A stretch of DNA of 64,000 nt from the NCBI GenBank assembly GCA_949775045.1, contig OX459101.1, positions 12,388,347 through 12,452,346 of the forward strand, given 5' to 3'. Below the pieces are notes generated by a model, which was given only the letters and a program-made list of their open reading frames with translations, was not told the origin of the DNA and did not search any database. Both the position numbers and the translations under genes were made by a program. Shown here in pieces: positions 1 through 31,026 of this stretch. Source of the DNA: Metridium senile (taxonomy: Eukaryota > Cnidaria > Anthozoa > Actiniaria > Metridiidae). Within the stretch, counting starts at the first letter, position 1, and each line of letters opens with the position of its first letter.

Positions 1-60
1 TCAATTTCAATTTCAATTCAATTCAATTTCAATTTCAATTTCAATTTCAGTTTATTTACA
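1..60. repeat. TCAATT-type simple repeat
   Basis: The window opens in a short run of TCAATT/TCAATTT units. It lies in the intron before the first visible TRAPPC9 exon. From 61 to 357 I see only AT-rich intron sequence. Confidence 0.7.
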
Positions 61-357
61 CTGTTTACATCAATACATATTATATGAATACAATTACAAC
101 ATTATAATGGTTACAAATTAAGTAGTTTACAATATACACTGTATACATATTTTATATAAGTGCACAGCAACCAAAGGAGCTTGAATAGCTTTCGAGTTGG
201 TTGCCGTAATGTTCACATATGGGTCAGAAAAAAAAGAGGACAAAAGAAAGAAAATTGTAACAAGCAAAATCATCAAGCTGTGACCGAAATGAATGCTGGT
301 TTTGTCCTCATTACAGGTAAATGTTAATAATTATTCTTTCCATGATGTTGTTTGTAG

Positions 358-20726
<20,369 letters not shown>

Positions 20727-20779
20727 GGGAAAATATCACATGAATTTATGTCGGCTTTTATAAGATGGAATTGGGAGCA

Positions 20780-21310
20780 GAAATTTAAGATATCTAGCGG
20801 CTAAACCAGTGTGGCCTGCGAGGGTATTTCTACGATACCAGTTGCTAAACCAGTGGGGGCTACGTTGGTATTTTATAGGAAATGAAATTTAGAGCAAAAA
20901 GGTACGATACCTAGCGGCTAAATCAGTTTAGTCTGCGTTGGTATTCAGTCTAAAGAAATAAATAGAGCAAGGATATATACGATGACCTGATGCTAAATCA
21001 GTGTGGGCTGCGTCGGTATTTCTAAAGAAATAAATAGAGCAAGGATGTACGATGACCTGTTGCTAAACCAGTGTGGGCTGCGTCGGTATTTCTAAAGAAA
21101 GAAATAAAGCAAGAATGCACGATGACCTGTTGCTAAACCAGTGTGGGCTGCGTTGATATTTTATAGGAAATGAAATAAAATACATGTAGAGCTAAAATGT
21201 ACCATGACTAGCGTCTAGACCATTGTGATCTGCGAGGGAATACATGGAGCGAAAGTGTACGATGACCAGCGGTTAGATTAATGTGAGCTGGGTTGGTGTT
21301 TTTAGGAAAA
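20780..21310. repeat. ~75-bp tandem repeat immediately 3' of TRAPPC9
   Basis: About seven diverged units of the type CTAGCGGCTAAACCAGTGTG, then GGCTGCGTCGGTATTTCTAA, then AGAAATAAATAGAGCAAGG. The same repeat type occurs at 62,400-62,990. AATAAA hexamers inside the units (for example 20,957) are the nearest candidate polyA signals for TRAPPC9. Confidence 0.82.
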
Positions 21311-21320
21311 CAAATAGATC

Positions 21321-22130
21321 TTTTCACAGTTCTCGTCGATCAACCTCAGCCTCGATAGCGTGTTATATATTCTTTGCAATTTGACTATACAGCCCTTGGA
21401 ATTTTGAAGGGCTTCAATTAGCTTCAATATGTTTGACGATGTGTATATCACTTTATAATATACTGTACAAAATTACTCGATTTTGATTGGACGAGAGGAG
21501 TACAATTAAATCGTAAATTGTACTCTGCAGAGTACCAATTCTTTTTTTCAGTATATTATAAATGAAAAATCGCACGATCTTCTCGTACAATTGGTAATTA
21601 ATAGATACTCGTAATGTTTTGAAAGTTATCAAATTGGACTCGCCTAAAAGGCTTGTCCAATTTTGAAAACGTTCAAAACATCACTCATACTTCAGATTTG
21701 TACTCAAGTACTCAAGATCGTGCGATTTCCTATACTTAATTTACCACAAGCTGTAGTCAAATTGTAAAGAATACAGTCAATTCAAAAAACATTGTCATCA
21801 ATAGGCTTCAAGTCTACGCGACTAGACCGAAGGTAGCATGGGTAGAAATCACCGAAGCGGTGAATTGCTCATAATTAGTTGATTGAGTGCGCGTGGTATT
21901 GCATTAGATACTGTGTGGATTTATCCGCTTTGGTGATTTCTTCCCATGCTACCTTTCGGTCTAGTCGCGTGGACTTGAAACCTATTTACGACAATGTTTT
22001 TTGAATTGACTGTATATTACGCGCTATCGAGGCTGAGGTTGTGGACGAGAACCGTGCAAAGGTATATTGTAAAGAATATATTACAAGCTATCGAGGCTGA
22101 GGTTGTGGATGAGAACATTAGAAAGGTCTA
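21321..22130. mobile_element. nested MITEs
   Basis: Outer inverted repeat: TCAACCTCAGCCTCGATAGC at 21,341 and CGCTATCGAGGCTGAGGTT at 22,022, with another copy of the right end at 22,087. Inside, 21,773-22,014 is a separate MITE (CAGTCAATTCAAAAAACATT...TTTTTTGAATTGACTG, with CGCGACTAGACCGAAGGTAG arms). A further inverted AT-rich segment, 21,450-21,745, contains ACTCGATTTTGATTGGAC. Confidence 0.75.
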
Positions 22131-22511
22131 TTGTCGATGAAAGACAAGCAAATGATTGAAAGTCTACAACAAAAACAATGGAACAATACGAAACCTGTTC
22201 GTCTGGGCCACCATGATCAGTATAAAAAGAACTTTAATTGAACTCTAAAACAACATAATGGTCCAAACCGGCCTACACAGAATGCAGGGAGCTAGCTAAG
22301 AGGGCGGTGAATGGGTGATTGATTGCATGGATGAATGAGTGAATGAATAAACGGATAAATGAATGAATGAATGAATGGTTGAATAATGGAATGGATAGGG
22401 CGAAGGATCGTTGTGTGTCTGTGAATGAAAGACTGAATGAAAAAATAGAATAAATTAATCACTTTTTAATCCTAAAAGTCTCAATCTTCTAGCCAGACAC
22501 ATGTTCTCTAC

Positions 22512-22657
22512 TAGAGTGGTTTTCACTAACCTGTGAAACACTCTTCAGTGTATCACTGTTCAATACACTCTAATTCCATTGTGTTCTTTTGTTGTTATTT
22601 GACTATTAAACTTTAACTAATACACTTTGTTTCACGGGTTAATGAAAACCACTCTAA
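22512..22657. mobile_element. MITE, TAGAGTG...CACTCTA family, copy 1
   Basis: Inverted ends TAGAGTGGTTTTCACTAACC / GGTTAATGAAAACCACTCTA around a core rich in TGTGAAACA. Further copies at 46,494-46,652 and 57,924-58,060. Confidence 0.8.
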
Positions 22658-22864
22658 TTGGGGAGACTCAAACTCACACTCACTACCTCTAGGGTAAATA
22701 TTTTAGCACACAACTCAGCTCACATGCTAAGCTAACTTTCAAACGACGTACTACAAAAAAAATGACTGAATAATGACTGAATACATGGATGAGTGATCAA
22801 ATGAATTAAATGGAAGCAAGAATTGTTAAGTATTACTCAAAATCGAATGCATTACTCAGATGAA

Positions 22865-23240
22865 GAACTAACTTTACTCAGTTATTTGATTAACGACTAC
22901 CCAAACGACTACCCAGTCGTTTTTGCAGTGAGTAGGTGGATACATCGATTCACTCAGTTATTTGAGTAACTACTACTTTGTCGTTTTTGCAGTGAGTAAC
23001 TGGATGCATCGATTTACTCAGTTATTTGAGTAACCACTACTCAGTCGTTTTTGCAGTGAGTAACCGTGGATGCATCGATTTACTCAGATATTTGAGTAGC
23101 CACTACTCAGTCGTTTTTGCAGTGAGTAACTGTGGATACATCGATTTATTCAGTTAGTTGAGTAACCACTACTCAGTCGTTTTTGCAGTGGCTGGATGTA
23201 GATGTAGATGTAGATTTACTCAGTTATTTGAGTTCAAATA
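22865..23240. repeat. ~65-bp tandem repeat
   Basis: Five units of TACTCAGTTATTTGAGTAAC ... CTCAGTCGTTTTTGCAGTGA ... GGATGCATCGATTT. Intergenic. Confidence 0.88.
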
Positions 23241-23692
23241 CCTGCTATGTCACACTTGTTTAGCTAACTTTCAAACAACCCGACCGATCTCTGAAATAGC
23301 TTTGTTCGAATGCACGTGGTTATGTATGTATTCAAAGAAAGGGCCACGTGTTTTAGTCGATTTCATGTACTTAACACGTGAATATGTAACAAATGAAGTT
23401 ACTTTTGATTCAATGAATGAACAATTGTTCCACATATGTGGAAATTAATATCGCCTTTTGGCTTATATATATATTTTTACTCTAAAAGATTACAGGGAAT
23501 TAAATGTATAATAATATGAAAACACAATAAAATTAACATTGGGAATTTAAACGATTGTTTGGTAATCTTTTAATTAGCGTTGTTTCAAATAAATGTTTTT
23601 TTTGTGTACAAAATTTGTCTTGAAAATTAACCTACCTTGATTTGTACACCCATCTTAAAAACGTTGTCCAACACAGAAAGGAATTACAGTGG
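23241..23692. other. intergenic, no feature
   Basis: AT-rich. A 96-residue open frame spans 23,158-23,448, but it begins inside the tandem repeat and has no recognisable domain, so it is not called. Confidence 0.5.
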
Positions 23693-23850
23693 TACCTCTA
23701 TTAAGCGGTCACCCTTGGGACCAAAGTGGCCGCTTAATAGAGGTTGGCCGCTGAATAGAGGTATAGAATAGGTATAGGAATAGATTTGGGACTTTTTATT
23801 GTAGCCGCCTAATAGAGGGTGACCGCTTAATAGAGGTGCCACTGTATTTC
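23693..23850. mobile_element. short inverted repeat element (CCTCTATTAAGCGG)
   Basis: Ends GTGGTACCTCTATTAAGCGG and CCGCTTAATAGAGGTGCCAC, with three internal CTATTAAG/CTTAATAG boxes. Confidence 0.78.
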
Positions 23851-23869
23851 AATACACATCTATTATATA

Positions 23870-24250
23870 TTCAAAAAGGTTTTTCAAGGTAATAGGTCAT
23901 TCCATCCAAGACGGGAATGAATATAGGCATACATCTATTTCTAAAAGGTTTTTCAAGGTAATAGGTCATTCCATCCAAGACGGGAATGAATATAGGCATA
24001 CATCTATTTCTAAAAGGTTTTTCAAGGTAATAGGTCATTCCATCCAAGACGGGAATGAATTATAGGCATACATCTATTTCAAAAAGGTTGTCCGAGACAA
24101 CAGGTCATTCCAAGACGGAAAGAAATTATAGGCATACACCTAATTCAAAAAGGTTGTCCGAGGCGATAGATCATTTCAAGACAGAAAGGAATCATGGTAA
24201 TACAACCATTTTAAAAAGGTTGTTCAAGTCGATAGGTCATGGCGACATTT
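23870..24250 (+). repeat. ~68-bp satellite, plus orientation, Jun 3' side
   Basis: Five or six units of AAAAGGTTTTTCAAGGTAAT, AGGTCATTCCATCCAAGACG and GGAATGAATATAGGCATACA. The same family occurs inverted at 28,745-29,215, on the other side of Jun. Confidence 0.88.
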
Positions 24251-25870
24251 TAGTAATTTGTAATATGAGAAACACAGGGAGCCCACAACCTAACGCCTGA
24301 TTGATTGCAAGCGAGTGTGGGCACCTGCAAGTTTCACACTCAAATATTTCAATAAAATCTCTCATTTATGGATGAATGATTTGGACAAACTTATAGATTG
24401 AAAAAATCTAATTTATCTTTCCAAAACAATTCGATATTTTTTCGGTTCCGGTGTAAATTAACTTTGAACTAATTTTGAAATCGTTGAAATTTCGCATACA
24501 TTTGTGGATAACTGTTTTGACCAAATTTCTAAATTGTATCTCAATGAAATTTGTTCATATTTTTCTCTTTTCTTGTTTACTCTTCCATGAATTCAAAAAA
24601 GAAAACTTTCTAGGTTTGTTTTCTTTTTTGAAAACTAACTATTTTTATTTGTTTATTTATTTCACTAAGGCATGTTTGAAATATCTCAAATTTGTTGACA
24701 TTTGGCGCGTGCGATAAATTAACTAAATTTTTCGCAATAAAAAAATGAATTTTCGGGGGAAATATTATTGATTCTCCCTGGTACGTTTTGGTCATAACAT
24801 TTGTAATATAAAGTAAGCATTTATGTAAATGATATTTACAGTTTACTAACCATTACACCTTATCAATTGAAGCAATAATTTTTACCTGTAACAGATATTG
24901 TAAACATAAATATCAAAACACAAATAAAAATTTGATTTGACAACGCAAAAAGCTGAAAAATATCTCGCACATAATTTCTCAGTTTTTTCTCGATAAATTC
25001 CAGTCAAATCTTTTGGAATTGAAACAGAAATTGAAGAGAAAAAACTGCAAAATTTGTATACATAAATACAATTATATATATATAGAGAGAGATCTGCTAA
25101 ACTATAAGTAAAAACAGATATCTTTTCAGAATTTTTCGCTTTATTTTTTTCGCTTTATTTTTTTGCTTTTTGAACTTTTGGATAATGATACTTTTTTAAA
25201 ACGTTAAGTTATTCGACTTTTTATAGTTTTCTATTATGAAACTATCTTAATTTATCACTAAAGATTATTTTAAAGATTATTAATAGCATATTATTTGATT
25301 TGATTTTGACAAGTTCGAAGTTCATTTTTTATTTGAACTAAAATGGCATTTAAAAAAGCAAAGCATTTTGATACTTATTTTCTTGCGTTATAAAAATAAA
25401 TATTCTCTATTCTACCATGTAAAAATATAATTTTCTCTGTATTGGAACGACAAGACCTGCTCTCGTTTTCTGTTCGTTTAGATTTCGACCATTTTCAGTC
25501 ATTCTTGATCGCCAAAGATTCTTGAATTTCGTGATATCGATGTTTCGTTCAGTGATGGAAGTCAAACCAGTTAGAGCGTTTCTGTGACATTTCAATAAAT
25601 TCTTTCGCGGATTTATATTTTCCACAGCGCGATTTCTATTACTCGCTTGTTTAAATGTTTGAGCCGTTTCATTTTCTTGATATTCGAAGATTTTGCGAAC
25701 TATTAGATGCTGTAGAAATGGAAAATGCAAACCGCTCCAAACTCCATTGCAATGAAAAACGCACTGGTTTCTTGTGAATTTATGTCTTTCTCGATATTCC
25801 GGTACTCATTTTTTCTGGTTTCTTGAGTCAATAGCGTTCGTAGTATATATGTTTATTGGAGTTAATTGAA
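24251..25870. other. intergenic/Jun 3' region, no gene called
   Basis: Very AT-rich. A 107-residue open frame on minus (25,407-25,730) has no domain. It lies downstream of Jun and may be part of a long Jun 3' UTR. Confidence 0.4.
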
Positions 25871-25880
25871 GTCTTTATAA

Positions 25881-25888
25881 TTTATTTG
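25881..25888 (-). promoter_or_regulatory. candidate polyA signal of Jun
   Basis: TTTATTTG on plus, i.e. AAATAAA on the minus strand, about 30 bp past the Jun stop codon. It is a plausible but unproven cleavage signal. Confidence 0.35.
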
Positions 25889-25915
25889 AATTGAAGGTGT
25901 TTTGTGGAGTTATAA

Positions 25916-26468
25916 TTAGTAGGCCGTAGTTGTTACAGTTGGAAGTTGACAACCAAATGCAACATGCTCCAGAACGCGCTGTTTAAGTTCCCCAACTTGT
26001 TGCCGTAGTGCACTTGCGACTGCATTTAACTCAATGTTCTTTTCTTTCAAGTGTTGTACACGAACTTCTAACTGAGCTTCTCGTTCGAGTTTCTTTCTGC
26101 GACACTTCGACGCCGCGACGCGATTTTTTTGCTTCTTTCGTTCGCGTTTAACAATTTCTTGTAGCTCCAAGTCGATTGGAGGAAGAGGTAGAACGTTTAG
26201 CCCTCGACCACGTACAGAGGAATCTTGGAATTTGAAATCATCCGTTTCGTGCGTTGTCTGATGATCAAACGTGTTGTTCATATGGTTGATTTTGACGTCT
26301 TCTGTTGCATGAGTTAAAAATCTTGTACTGTCCGCGCCATCTTGAGAGTTTTCCCGCGAATCGTAAAGTGAAGATGAAGTATCATGAGTTCTCTCAGCTT
26401 GCCAGTTGTAATTTAACTGTGTTGTCACTGCTCCTGCTTGTTGTTGCTGTTGCTGTTGATGATGATGA

Positions 26469-26514
<46 letters not shown>

Positions 26515-27070
26515 GATGATGTTCCATTTTTGCATGTTCATGTACGCCGCCATGTTCGTGTTGTGTATGTTGTTGCTGGTCGTGAATATGCTGTAAAGCT
26601 TCCGCAAAACCTTGTACATATACCTCTCTCTGTTTCGCGACACTATTTCCCTCGCGTAAAATCCTTGTGGGAGTTGGCGTCTTATTTTGCATACTCGCGA
26701 GTATTTTTTCGAACTCTGGCGACACGAGACTAAAAAGGGGAAACTCCGGCGACGCGATGGGGCCGGGTTGGTTTGCCCTGGGTGTAAGACCAGTATTATT
26801 ACCAATAAATCTTTCTAACTCAGGAGAAACGATTTTAAACATGCCATTTAAATCTGGCGATTGATGAAACATCCCAATGTTCGAAGTCCTGTCATTCAGT
26901 TGCGGCCGATGATTTTCTTGATCTGTTGTAATATGAGAGGGACGGAGGTTCAAACGCATTGTGCTTTTATCGTACTTATGAAACGCGTTGCTCGCTTGCG
27001 AGGGCGTCTGTTGTTCATAGAATAAAACGTCCATGTTATCGTAATGTCTGTAGTGTAAATGGTCCCCCAT
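25916..27070 (-). CDS. JUN: Jun (AP-1 bZIP transcription factor), intronless
   Basis: 384 aa nuclear bZIP transcription factor, dimerising with Fos/Jun/ATF proteins on AP-1/CRE sites. The basic region is at about 308-330 (KRERKKQKNRVAASKCRRKK; the N-x2-AAS-x-C-R signature is N316-R324). The zipper has Leu at 334, 341, 348, 355 and 362, and the GCQL tail matches Jun proteins. N-terminal Ser-Pro sites S71 and S82 in a SPDLNGMFKIVSPELERFI context resemble the JNK-phosphorylated Ser63/Ser73 region of vertebrate c-Jun. More SP/TP sites lie at 96, 107, 117, 131 and 133. A Gln/His tract spans about 184-211. PPIDLELQE precedes the basic region as in c-Jun. Single exon, as in other Jun genes. The start is supported by conservation of the N-terminal region and by the promoter upstream. 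Confidence 0.93.
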
Positions 27071-27209
27071 TTTGAGTTCTTGTGATTAAATTTTTTGTCG
27101 TTTCTTGTTGACAGCGAGCTAGTGTCGACTTAAACTTGCATTTTCGTCGAGCCACTGAAGCCGCTATGGATAACCTGCAATTTTGAAGGATGAAGTAACC
27201 CTTTACACT

Positions 27210-27300
27210 TGACAATTACGTCACTTGGTAAGCCGCTTATTGGTTAGACCAAATTGGCGCCAAAAGAGCAAATCTCAGGCGCGCGCGCGCTGGGGTTAAA
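27210..27300 (-). promoter_or_regulatory. Jun promoter: CRE/AP-1-like, CCAAT and E2F-like sites
   Basis: Within 230 bp upstream of the ATG are TTACGTCA (27,216-27,223; TGACGTAA on the coding strand, a CRE/AP-1 variant), ATTGGTT (27,239-27,245, inverted CCAAT) and TTGGCGCCAAA (27,254-27,264, E2F-like), followed by a GCGCGCGCGC run at about 27,281. A bZIP site next to jun fits the known autoregulation of this family. Function is inferred. Confidence 0.5.
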
Positions 27301-28744
27301 CATCACCCATTTTGGCGGGAAAATTAAACGATTCCATAAAAATTCATTTTAAAGGCCGAAAATTTATTAAAACGTATTCCAAAGCTGTCTTTTTTGAATT
27401 TTCGCCTTTTAACGGTGGAGAGTTTGGAAATAAATAGAGCCTTTGCGTACAATTGAAAACAATCATGCCACCATACAACAACCTGCTGTCAATCTTGGCA
27501 ATGGTAAACATCTTTCCCGGGTCACTGGGCTGGCAAATTCTTCTCCGGCCACCTGCAAATAACGGAAACTACAGAAATATTTCGGAGTGAAATTCCGACG
27601 CTTTTTTACCCAAGAATCGATGCAACTGCACCTCATGAAATCGAGTTGTTTTAAACGTTTTATAATATTGAAATGAAATATTGAAATTGTTTTATTCCTT
27701 CGGAGTACAGTGTAGCGGTGGACATAAATGAGAAGATTTGATTCTGAGCACTGAAATAAGTTTATATTTCTGAGTTGCTATTGACAACCAAATTTGATCG
27801 TTTATTATATTTCGGTTTAATTTCGATTTGTAGCAAATAAATAAAGGCATTTACGCTTATACAATCAATGATTTTATATATTATATACTTGTTGTCCTAT
27901 AAGAAATACAGCCCTGCCAAAATTCTCTCAACAACAAACAGCAAAACAAAAATATGGCACACAAACAAAAAAGCGACAAAATAAATCAACCATTCGACAT
28001 TTCTTGTATAGAAATTTTTGATTTTCATGCACGTTTTCTATTTTAGCCATGTAAATTATTGTTCATTTTAAGCTACGTCAAATTGCGTGCAAACAAAATC
28101 GTTTTTTTTTCTGTTAATCTCCCTGAAATACCTGCGCTTTTTTCGACCAAAAACATCAACAATGTCAAGTTTGTTTTGTAATAAGAGAAAGTATAATTCC
28201 TCATCACAACACCATATTATTTTCCTATAAGATTTATTCTATTTTCTGGCGGAAATTTTCAGAAATGAATATTCAATTCTCTCTCTTTGCGGACAATCCG
28301 TTATATCGCGGACACTTCGTTACTATGTACCAAAAATGGATCTCAAAATGTTTCTATTCACAGAAAATGTATTTACAATAACTATCGGTATTACGGAAAA
28401 GATGGATCCCAAAATATCCGATATTACTGATGTATATACTGGTTATCAATATCATTGCACGTTCACAAATTTAGTCTCAAAGATTGTCAGCCGGGCTAGC
28501 CTGACTATCAGGCTCTCGAGGATAGGTAGGCTTCAACCTCAGGCTATCAGCTGGGCGGCTGTGAGATTTGTAGTCCATTTTGCGTGATTTTGCGTGCGAT
28601 AAACGTTAATATCGTGATTGTATTGTGATTTGTTCCGAGATTAGACCCGTCGGTTTGCGTTGATCCTTGACCTTGAAGGTGTTTTAGTTACCAGTCACTG
28701 TTGCCAGCAAACAGTTACTTTTCATTATGTACATCTCCCTTTCG
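27301..28744. other. intergenic upstream of Jun
   Basis: No gene recognised. A short inverted repeat (CTAGCCTGACTATCAGGCTC...) lies at about 28,495-28,560. Confidence 0.45.
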
Positions 28745-29215
28745 ATAAAGGTGTATTCCTTTAATTCTTGGAATGACATATCGCCTTGGACAACCTTTTT
28801 GAAATAGGTGTATGCCTATAATTCCTGTACTTTCTTAGAATGACATATTGCCTTGGACAACCTTTTTGAAATAGGTGTATGCCTATAATTCCTTTCTTTC
28901 TTGGAATATTATATTTTGAAATATTTTGACAGATTTGAAATAGGTGTATGCTTATAATTCCTTTCTTTCTTAGAATAACATATTTTGACAGATTTGAAAT
29001 AGGTGTATGCCTGTAATTCCTTTCGTTCTTGGAATGACCTATCGCCTTGGACAACCTTTTTGAAATAGGTGTATGCCTATAATTCCTGTACTTTCTTAGA
29101 ATGACATATTGCCTTGGACAACCTTTTTGAAATAGGTGTATGCCTATAATTCCTTTCTTTCTTGAAATACCATATTTTGAAATATTTTGACAGATGTTAA
29201 ATAGGTGTTTCTCTA
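28745..29215 (-). repeat. ~67-bp satellite, inverted copy on the Jun 5' side
   Basis: Units TTGAAATAGGTGTATGCCTA, TAATTCCTTTCTTTCTTGGA, ATGACATATTGCCTTGGACA and ACCTTTT are the reverse complement of the array at 23,870-24,250. About six or seven units, some internally deleted. Confidence 0.88.
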
Positions 29216-29424
29216 TGAATCCTTTTGATTTTCAATGGCTGATTAGGTGTTGATTTTCAGGTGGGTCACATGCATTTCATTATTTTTTTCAATAGTTCTT
29301 GGTTTTCTATTTGGGCTCTATATAATGTCATCTTAATGAACGTTAGAATACTCACGTACGACGAAGTACCAACTTTTAGAGGCCTACTGAAAATCGCCTT
29401 TGCGAGTAAAATATCATTAAATAT

Positions 29425-29630
29425 TATCATCATCATCATCATTATCATCATCATCATCATCATTATTATTACTATTATTATTATCATCATCATCATCATT
29501 ATCATCATCATCAATATTATTATTATTATCATTATTATTATTATCATTATTATTATTATTATCATTATTATTATTATCATCATTATCATCATCATCATCA
29601 CTATTATTTTTATCATCATCATCATCATGA

Positions 29631-29673
<43 letters not shown>

Positions 29674-29675
29674 AT
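29425..29675. repeat. (ATC/ATT)n microsatellite
   Basis: About 250 bp of mixed ATC and ATT triplets. Long Ile/Met frames on both strands are artefacts. Confidence 0.92.
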
Positions 29676-29689
29676 TTTGATCATTTTAG

Positions 29690-29776
29690 ACCTAGTTCAA
29701 ACGTCGCGTCTCACACGCACCAATAGGCTTTGCATTAGATTCGGCACATTTCACATGTGACGTTTGAGCTAGGCCT
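29690..29776. mobile_element. short inverted repeat
   Basis: CCTAGTTCAAACGTCGCGTC and CACATGTGACGTTTGAGCTAGG form imperfect arms around a 40-bp core. Confidence 0.6.
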
Positions 29777-29951
29777 TAGGCAATATAGCTTTCACATTAA
29801 GAAATAATTCACGTAGTTAGGTGGCTTAACTCATTTATTTATATTGTTCTTGATTTTACAATGACGTTAATTAAATATCTCAAACGCATCCGCCGACGCA
29901 ATTTGATGGATAAAGGGGCACGTGCAGGTGCAGGCCTAATCATATCACAAG

Positions 29952-30100
29952 AAATTTCACATCCACAATAAAAAAAAACCGACTATACTAGTCATTTGAT
30001 TTTCATACACATTACATTTTTAATCAGTCGTCATTCCATTTCTATATTTTCCATATATAATATTAACTTGTTTTGACCGACGCAAATGCTGCCGTGTGGA
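29952..30100. repeat. left Polinton target: repeat unit truncated by the insertion
   Basis: Sequence from CACAAGAAATTTCACATCCA to GACCGACGCAAATGCTGCCG matches, with divergence, the unit to the right of the Polinton (43,625-43,800 and again 43,797-43,900). The element therefore landed inside a pre-existing ~175-bp tandem repeat. Confidence 0.7.
30095..30100. other. 6-bp target site duplication, left
   Basis: TGTGGA directly before the left TIR. The partner is TGTGGA at 43,602-43,607. Six base pairs is the usual Polinton duplication length. The exact phase is ambiguous by one base because of the shared A/T. Confidence 0.8.
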
Positions 30101-30280
30101 AGTAGTTGTATTTTGGCGCCACGGGGACAAATCAAAATCACACGAGGATAAATTGAAAATCATAGAGCATTCAACGTCAAATATTTTTACACCCACCCCT
30201 CCCTATTAAATTAGCGATACCTGACCCCAACCTAAAAAATTGAAAACGGCTTAAAGAATTAGATATTATAATATAAAATG
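30101..30280 (+). repeat. Polinton left terminal inverted repeat
   Basis: 180 bp, identical to the reverse complement of 43,423-43,602. Identity ends exactly after the ATG at 30,278-30,280, so the 5' flank and start codon of the first gene are TIR-encoded. Contains AAAATTGA (30,236-30,243), CTTAAAGAATT (30,250-30,260) and the palindrome ATATTATAATAT just before ATG. Confidence 0.95.
30250..30276 (+). promoter_or_regulatory. TIR promoter: CTTAAAGAATT plus ATATTATAATAT
   Basis: GCTTAAAGAATT about 27 nt before the SAP-gene ATG matches the motif upstream of nearly all other genes in the element. The palindromic ATATTATAATAT lies between motif and ATG. The copy in the right TIR serves PolB. Confidence 0.6.
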
Positions 30281-30868
30281 AACAAGCATACAGTGAAAGA
30301 GTTGAAAGCCCTCGCCAAAGAGCAGGGTATCTCAAGATATTATCGAATGCGTAAAGCTGAACTTATCGAAGCGTTGGCTAACGCACCACCACCGCCACCA
30401 ACCCCTTCAACCAAACTTATCGAAGGGTTGTCACCGCCACCGCCACCACCACCAACCCCTAACACGTCATCAAATATTCTTGATGAACCGATACCAGGGC
30501 CTAAAACCGAACTCGTCAAGGTTTTAGATGAACCGAAACGCGATCCTACGAAATGTCTCCACGGCAAAGTAAAATATTATTGTAGAGATTGTCACGGGTC
30601 ACAAATATGCCCTCACGACCGCCGTAAATCACGTTGCAAATTATGTAATGGCGGTAGCTTTTGTGAGCATAAACGAGCGAGATATATATGTCAAGACTGC
30701 AGAGGGAAAGGAATATGTATTCATAGAAGACAGAAATTCTTTTGTAAGTTGTGTGCCGGCAGTCAAGTATGTGAACACAACAGACAAAAGTATCATTGTA
30801 AAGCTTGTAAGTTCCTTGAATATCAACTAAACCAAAACGGACAAGAACTTGACAAAATGCGAGGCTGA
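30278..30868 (+). CDS. SAP-domain protein with five Cys/His repeats
   Basis: 196 aa. Residues about 5-34 (TVKELKALAKEQGISRYYRM then RKAELIEAL) look like a SAP/Rho-N helix-extended-loop-helix DNA-binding module. A proline-rich linker (two PPPPP tracts) follows, then SSNILDEPIP, nearly identical to a stretch near the PolB N-terminus (SSNIFDEPIP). Residues about 92-183 hold five tandem C-x-H-x6-C-x2-C units spaced about 18 residues apart (CLHG..., CPHD..., CEHK..., CIHR..., CEHN...), predicted to bind zinc. It is convergent with the minus-strand block and probably nuclear or DNA-associated. The function is not known to me; a DNA-binding accessory or transcription role is inferred. The ATG is the last codon of the TIR. 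Confidence 0.85.
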   Translation: MNKHTVKELKALAKEQGISRYYRMRKAELIEALANAPPPPPTPSTKLIEGLSPPPPPPPTPNTSSNILDEPIPGPKTELVKVLDEPKRDPTKCLHGKVKYYCRDCHGSQICPHDRRKSRCKLCNGGSFCEHKRARYICQDCRGKGICIHRRQKFFCKLCAGSQVCEHNRQKYHCKACKFLEYQLNQNGQELDKMRG

Positions 30869-30905
30869 TTGCCTGAGTGAAAATTAATAGAAATATCCAT
30901 TTAGC

Positions 30906-30930
30906 TTTGTAACGCGGGGCGCGTTACAAA
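30906..30930. terminator. perfect hairpin between convergent genes
   Basis: TTTGTAACGCG-GGG-CGCGTTACAAA: 11-bp perfect stem, 3-nt loop, 38 bp after the SAP-gene stop. Candidate transcription-end structure; function inferred. Confidence 0.45.
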
Positions 30931-31026
30931 TCTGTGATAGACTATTGCATATCTTCATTCTGTTCATACTCCATGTTGTTCGTAATCGCTTCTGACCCTA
31001 TTTCGCAAGAGCTTGACTTATATAAT

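Noticed and set aside
25407..25730. 107-aa minus-strand frame downstream of Jun
   Set aside because: No domain, no splice or promoter evidence; more likely Jun 3' UTR or intergenic.
26305..26864. Frames of 142, 126 and 65 aa overlapping Jun
   Set aside because: Shadows of the Jun coding sequence and its CAG-type repeat.
29261..29680. 139- and 122-aa Ile/Met-rich frames
   Set aside because: ATC/ATT microsatellite.
30641..30830. 60-61-aa frames inside the SAP gene
   Set aside because: Shadow frames of the Cys/His-repeat region.
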